Source: Bacteroidales bacterium
Lineage (GTDB): Bacteria; Bacteroidota; Bacteroidia; Bacteroidales; UBA932
Assembly (NCBI GenBank): GCA_017423025.1
Contig: JAFPGC010000048.1
Span: forward strand, 1 to 33,119
Direction: 5' to 3'
DNA: 33,119 nucleotides
This document shows, one piece after another, positions 31,708 to 33,119 of this stretch. A program made the translations under genes and the position numbers. Positions within the stretch are counted from its first letter, which is position 1. The number at the start of each line of letters is the position of its first letter. The notes under the pieces are model-generated. The model did not search any database and was not told where the DNA came from. It saw only the letters and a list, made by a program, of their open reading frames with translations.

Positions 31708-31996
31708 ATGGATAAACCTACAACTCAACTCCAATTATACCATCACTTCCTCAGCTTCTTTCTTCCCGAGGCCATGTTGGACTTCTTTGAACTGGTCTGG
31801 ATGGAGACGGAGCCTCTTACGTCCATGGAAAGCAAGAAGGACATCTTGTAGACCGGGACGCTACACATCTGGACGAACGCGATAACCGCACAGCGGAGAT
31901 GCAGGATCTTCGCCCCAATGGGTTCACGGAGGAGACAGTCATCAGTGATTTTCCTGTCCGAGACAAAAAACTGACCTTGCACATCCGCCGCCGCAG
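31708..31996 (+). pseudogene. Frameshifted ISAon1-type transposase N-terminal-region gene
   Basis: From ATG 31708 the frame reads MDKPTTQLQLYHHFLSFFLP and on to MLDFFELVWMETE, then stops at TAG 31849. The family resumes in another frame with MQDLRPNGFTEETVISDFPV and KKLTLHIRRRRWLTPEGK (31899-31992). The LP-x-x-x-LDFFEL...RPNGF...I-x-DFPVR...LHI-x-RRRW order is that of the short first gene in ISAon1-type elements. At least one frameshift lies between 31850 and 31899, so the gene is dead. Confidence 0.8.
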
Positions 31997-32248
31997 ATGG
32001 CTTACGCCGGAGGGGAAAAGCTGCACGGCTGGTACAAGACCGTCAACCGATGCACTATACGTGAGGTCAAGTCGGCAAGGGATGCCATCAAGTCCAGGGA
32101 GGACAACGTCCTGAATTACTTCATCGCTCGCTCAACGAATGCTTCAGCAGAGTCACTCAACTCCAAGATGAAAGCCTTCCGTGCTCAACTCAGAGGAGTG
32201 TCAGATCTGCCCTTCTTCATGTACAGAGTCTGTCAAATCTTTGGGTAG
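31997..32248 (+). pseudogene. C-terminal fragment of ISL3-type transposase
   Basis: The frame encodes GWYKTVNRCTIREVKSARD and then LNYFIARSTNASAESLNSK, MKAFRAQLRGVSDLPFFMYR and VCQIFG. The N-Y-F...R-S-T-N-A-S-A-E-S-x-N-x-K-x-K-x-F-R segment carries the last catalytic Glu of the DDE_Tnp_ISL3 domain. The first ~250 residues, including the other catalytic acids, are absent, so it cannot transpose. Confidence 0.88.
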
Positions 32249-32282
32249 TCATACCCGGAACTTTGCGGGTGAGCCGGACTTT

Positions 32283-32304
32283 CCAACCAGAAATTTTGAC
32301 CAGC
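32283..32304 (+). repeat. IS end-like motif, copy 1
   Basis: CCAACCAGAAATTTTGACCAGC lies 35 bases after the transposase fragment, here shown as core CCAACCAGAAATTTTGACCA. It is repeated in the same orientation at 32536 and 32636. It is probably the right terminal repeat of the element. Confidence 0.65.
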
Positions 32305-32535
32305 CCCGTTCTTTGGCGGCGAAGCCGCCTTGAAGGCGCGGGCGCGAAACGAGAAAAGCCGCCACCTGGCCAGGTAGACGGCTCTCGGGGCAACTGTCTT
32401 TAAGGCAGGGCGCATCGCCCGAACATCCTGCCCTTGGCCTGTTATCAAAGTCCATTGGTCCGCGTGTCACAACAGGCTCCGGAAACACCACGGTGGACTC
32501 CGGTATGGCAAAATTCATTCTCACATCGTCACTAT

Positions 32536-32557
32536 CCAACCAAAAGTTTTGACCAAC
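32536..32557 (+). repeat. IS end-like motif, copy 2
   Basis: CCAACCAAAAGTTTTGACCA differs from copy 1 at two positions and has the same orientation. It is followed by a 9-bp inverted repeat AAAGGGAGG/CCTCCCTTT (32561-32569 and 32591-32599) enclosing a partial motif, CCAACCA at 32581. Confidence 0.6.
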
Positions 32558-32635
32558 AGCAAAGGGAGGGTGCGGCTTTTCCAACCACATCCTCCCTTTC
32601 ACCGAAGTAAGATATCTATCTCTTCAGAGAGAAAT

Positions 32636-32651
32636 CCAACCAGAAATTTTA
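32636..32651 (+). repeat. IS end-like motif, copy 3 (partial)
   Basis: CCAACCAGAAATTTTA matches the first 15 bases of copy 1 exactly and then diverges. Its orientation is the same as the other copies. Confidence 0.55.
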
Positions 32652-32721
32652 TTTACCCTAATAATGATTTCCTATGGCGTAATAGAGCGACATAGGGCGA
32701 CATGTTATGCAGTGCATACCA

Positions 32722-32752
32722 TTTGTTATTCTGCGCCTTTTTGCTATATTTG
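32722..32752 (+). promoter_or_regulatory. Promoter of the last gene or of a small RNA
   Basis: TTTG (32722-32725) and TATATTTG (32745-32752) are separated by 19 bases, a full -33/-7 match. The predicted start is near 32759, 222 bases before the next start codon. Confidence 0.75.
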
Positions 32753-32758
32753 CATTGT

Positions 32759-32980
32759 GCATCAAGAGTCTCCCCAGAGGACTCGAATAAACGAAGTAAC
32801 CGTAACCGCAACAGAAGTCGCGTTCGTTTCATAAAACAAATTTTACGAAAAATGGTGGAATCTACCCCTTGGGGCGGCCTTTCGGAGGCTATTTCCCCCC
32901 TTTTGGGTGGTGCTTTTTTGGCCAAGAAAACGCAAATTTGTGAGAAAGAAACGCTAAGCTATTGACAAAACCAAACGAAT
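32759..32980 (+). other. Long structured leader or small RNA candidate
   Basis: This is the transcribed but untranslated stretch between the promoter and the ATG at 32981. It holds a hairpin with arms GAGTC/GACTC (near 32766-32785), an outer pair AAACGAA/TTCGTTT enclosing an A/C-rich loop, and near its end a C-rich/G-rich stem followed by six T (about 32897-32920), which looks like a weak terminator. No known riboswitch was recognised. Confidence 0.4.
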
Positions 32981-33119
32981 ATGAAAAAACTATTGCTCTC
33001 TGTCGCCGTCCTGGCCATGGTTTGCGGGACGGCCGATGCCCAAAGTTTTTTGGAAAGACTGGGTGAAAAAGCCAAAAACGCCGCCGAACAGAATCTCGGC
33101 CAAAAAGTGGAAAAGGGCG
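32981..33119 (+). CDS. Exported protein, 5' part
   Basis: The gene begins with ATG 32981 and runs off the window after 46 codons. The first residues are MKKLLLSVAVLAMVCGTADA followed by QSFLERLGEKAKNAAEQNLG and QKVEKG. A Sec signal peptide with cleavage after ADA is clear, and an amphipathic Lys/Glu/Ala-rich helix follows. Bacteroidales have many exported proteins starting in this way, some with OmpA-like or DUF-type C-termini, so the family cannot be set from this piece. A long leader separates it from its promoter. Confidence 0.8.
   Translation, partial: MKKLLLSVAVLAMVCGTADAQSFLERLGEKAKNAAEQNLGQKVEKG

Larger units (their letters stand above)
31708..32304 (+). mobile_element. Decayed ISAon1-like (ISL3-type) insertion sequence remnant
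   Basis: This holds pieces of both genes of an ISAon1-type element. An N-terminal-region gene is broken by frameshift (31708-31996) and joined to the last ~80 residues of the ISL3-type transposase (31997-32248); the main transposase body is missing. The likely right end motif lies at 32283-32304. No matching left inverted repeat was found near 31690, so the left end seems lost. Confidence 0.8.
32305..32721. other. Non-coding stretch of IS debris and palindromes
   Basis: No credible gene was found. The stretch contains a hairpin GGCGGC-GAA-GCCGCC (32315-32329), a perfect 12-bp palindrome ACCTGGCCAGGT (32364-32375) flanked by AGCCG/CGGCT (32357-32361 and 32379-32383), and motif copies 2 and 3. 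Open frames here on either strand are low-complexity and look spurious. Confidence 0.6.

Noticed and set aside
32249-32602. 117-codon minus-strand frame near the IS remnant
   Set aside because: It is composed of IS-end repeats and palindromes; the translated FWLES/FWLDS repeats simply come from the repeated motif.
32702-32965. 87-codon frame before the last gene
   Set aside because: It starts upstream of the predicted promoter box, is rich in simple Arg/Asn/Ser repeats and overlaps a likely leader RNA.

Overview
The window looks like a chromosomal segment of a moderately GC-rich Bacteroidales bacterium (Bacteroidota), probably gut- or rumen-type; I cannot name the genus. The evidence is a SusC/SusD pair, BACON, fimbrillin-like and DUF4249/DUF6377-type proteins, many lipoproteins, promoters of the TTTG-N19/20-TAnnTTTG type, and an ISAon1-like (ISL3-type) transposon remnant. 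No rRNA, tRNA or CRISPR array was seen.

Layout. (1) 1-926 (+): the 3' end of a ComM/YifB-type Mg-chelatase-like gene, then tsaE. (2) 923-14610 (-): a seven-gene polysaccharide utilisation locus, transcribed susC, susD, modular surface glycan-binding lipoprotein, BACON-GH16, GH3, CotH-like protein, GH30. Gaps are 0-12 nt, so it reads as one operon. GH16 laminarinase, GH3 beta-glucosidase and GH30 together point to a beta-1,3/beta-1,6-glucan such as laminarin or fungal/yeast beta-glucan. A DUF6377/SusR-like membrane regulator lies directly upstream (14812-16443, -). (3) 16465-19875 (-): the iron-sulfur cluster assembly operon sufB-pnuC-sufC-sufD, with a nicotinamide riboside transporter gene inserted and a SufD lacking its N-terminal half. 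(4) 19926-23199 (-): a TonB-dependent receptor plus DUF4249 lipoprotein. (5) 23342-26970 (+): a beta-propeller lipoprotein translationally coupled to a GH2 mannosidase/glucosaminidase-type enzyme. (6) 27158-28078 (+): a membrane protein plus winged-helix regulator. (7) 28167-29246 (-): a sialidase-like propeller. (8) 29247-33119: an accessory region with a multi-hairpin intergenic repeat, an AraC-type remnant, an operon of a 44-residue protein plus a fimbrillin-like lipoprotein whose promoter abuts a C8 tract, transposon debris with repeated end-like motifs, a long non-coding leader, and the start of another exported protein.

Best leads: perfect 13-14 bp hairpins inside the signal-peptide coding regions of GH16 and CotH in the PUL; -7 boxes abutting start codons (predicted leaderless mRNAs) for tsaE, sufB and the PUL regulator; the unusual suf operon; the unrecognised 44-residue protein with its C8-flanked promoter; and a compositionally mosaic fimbrillin gene.
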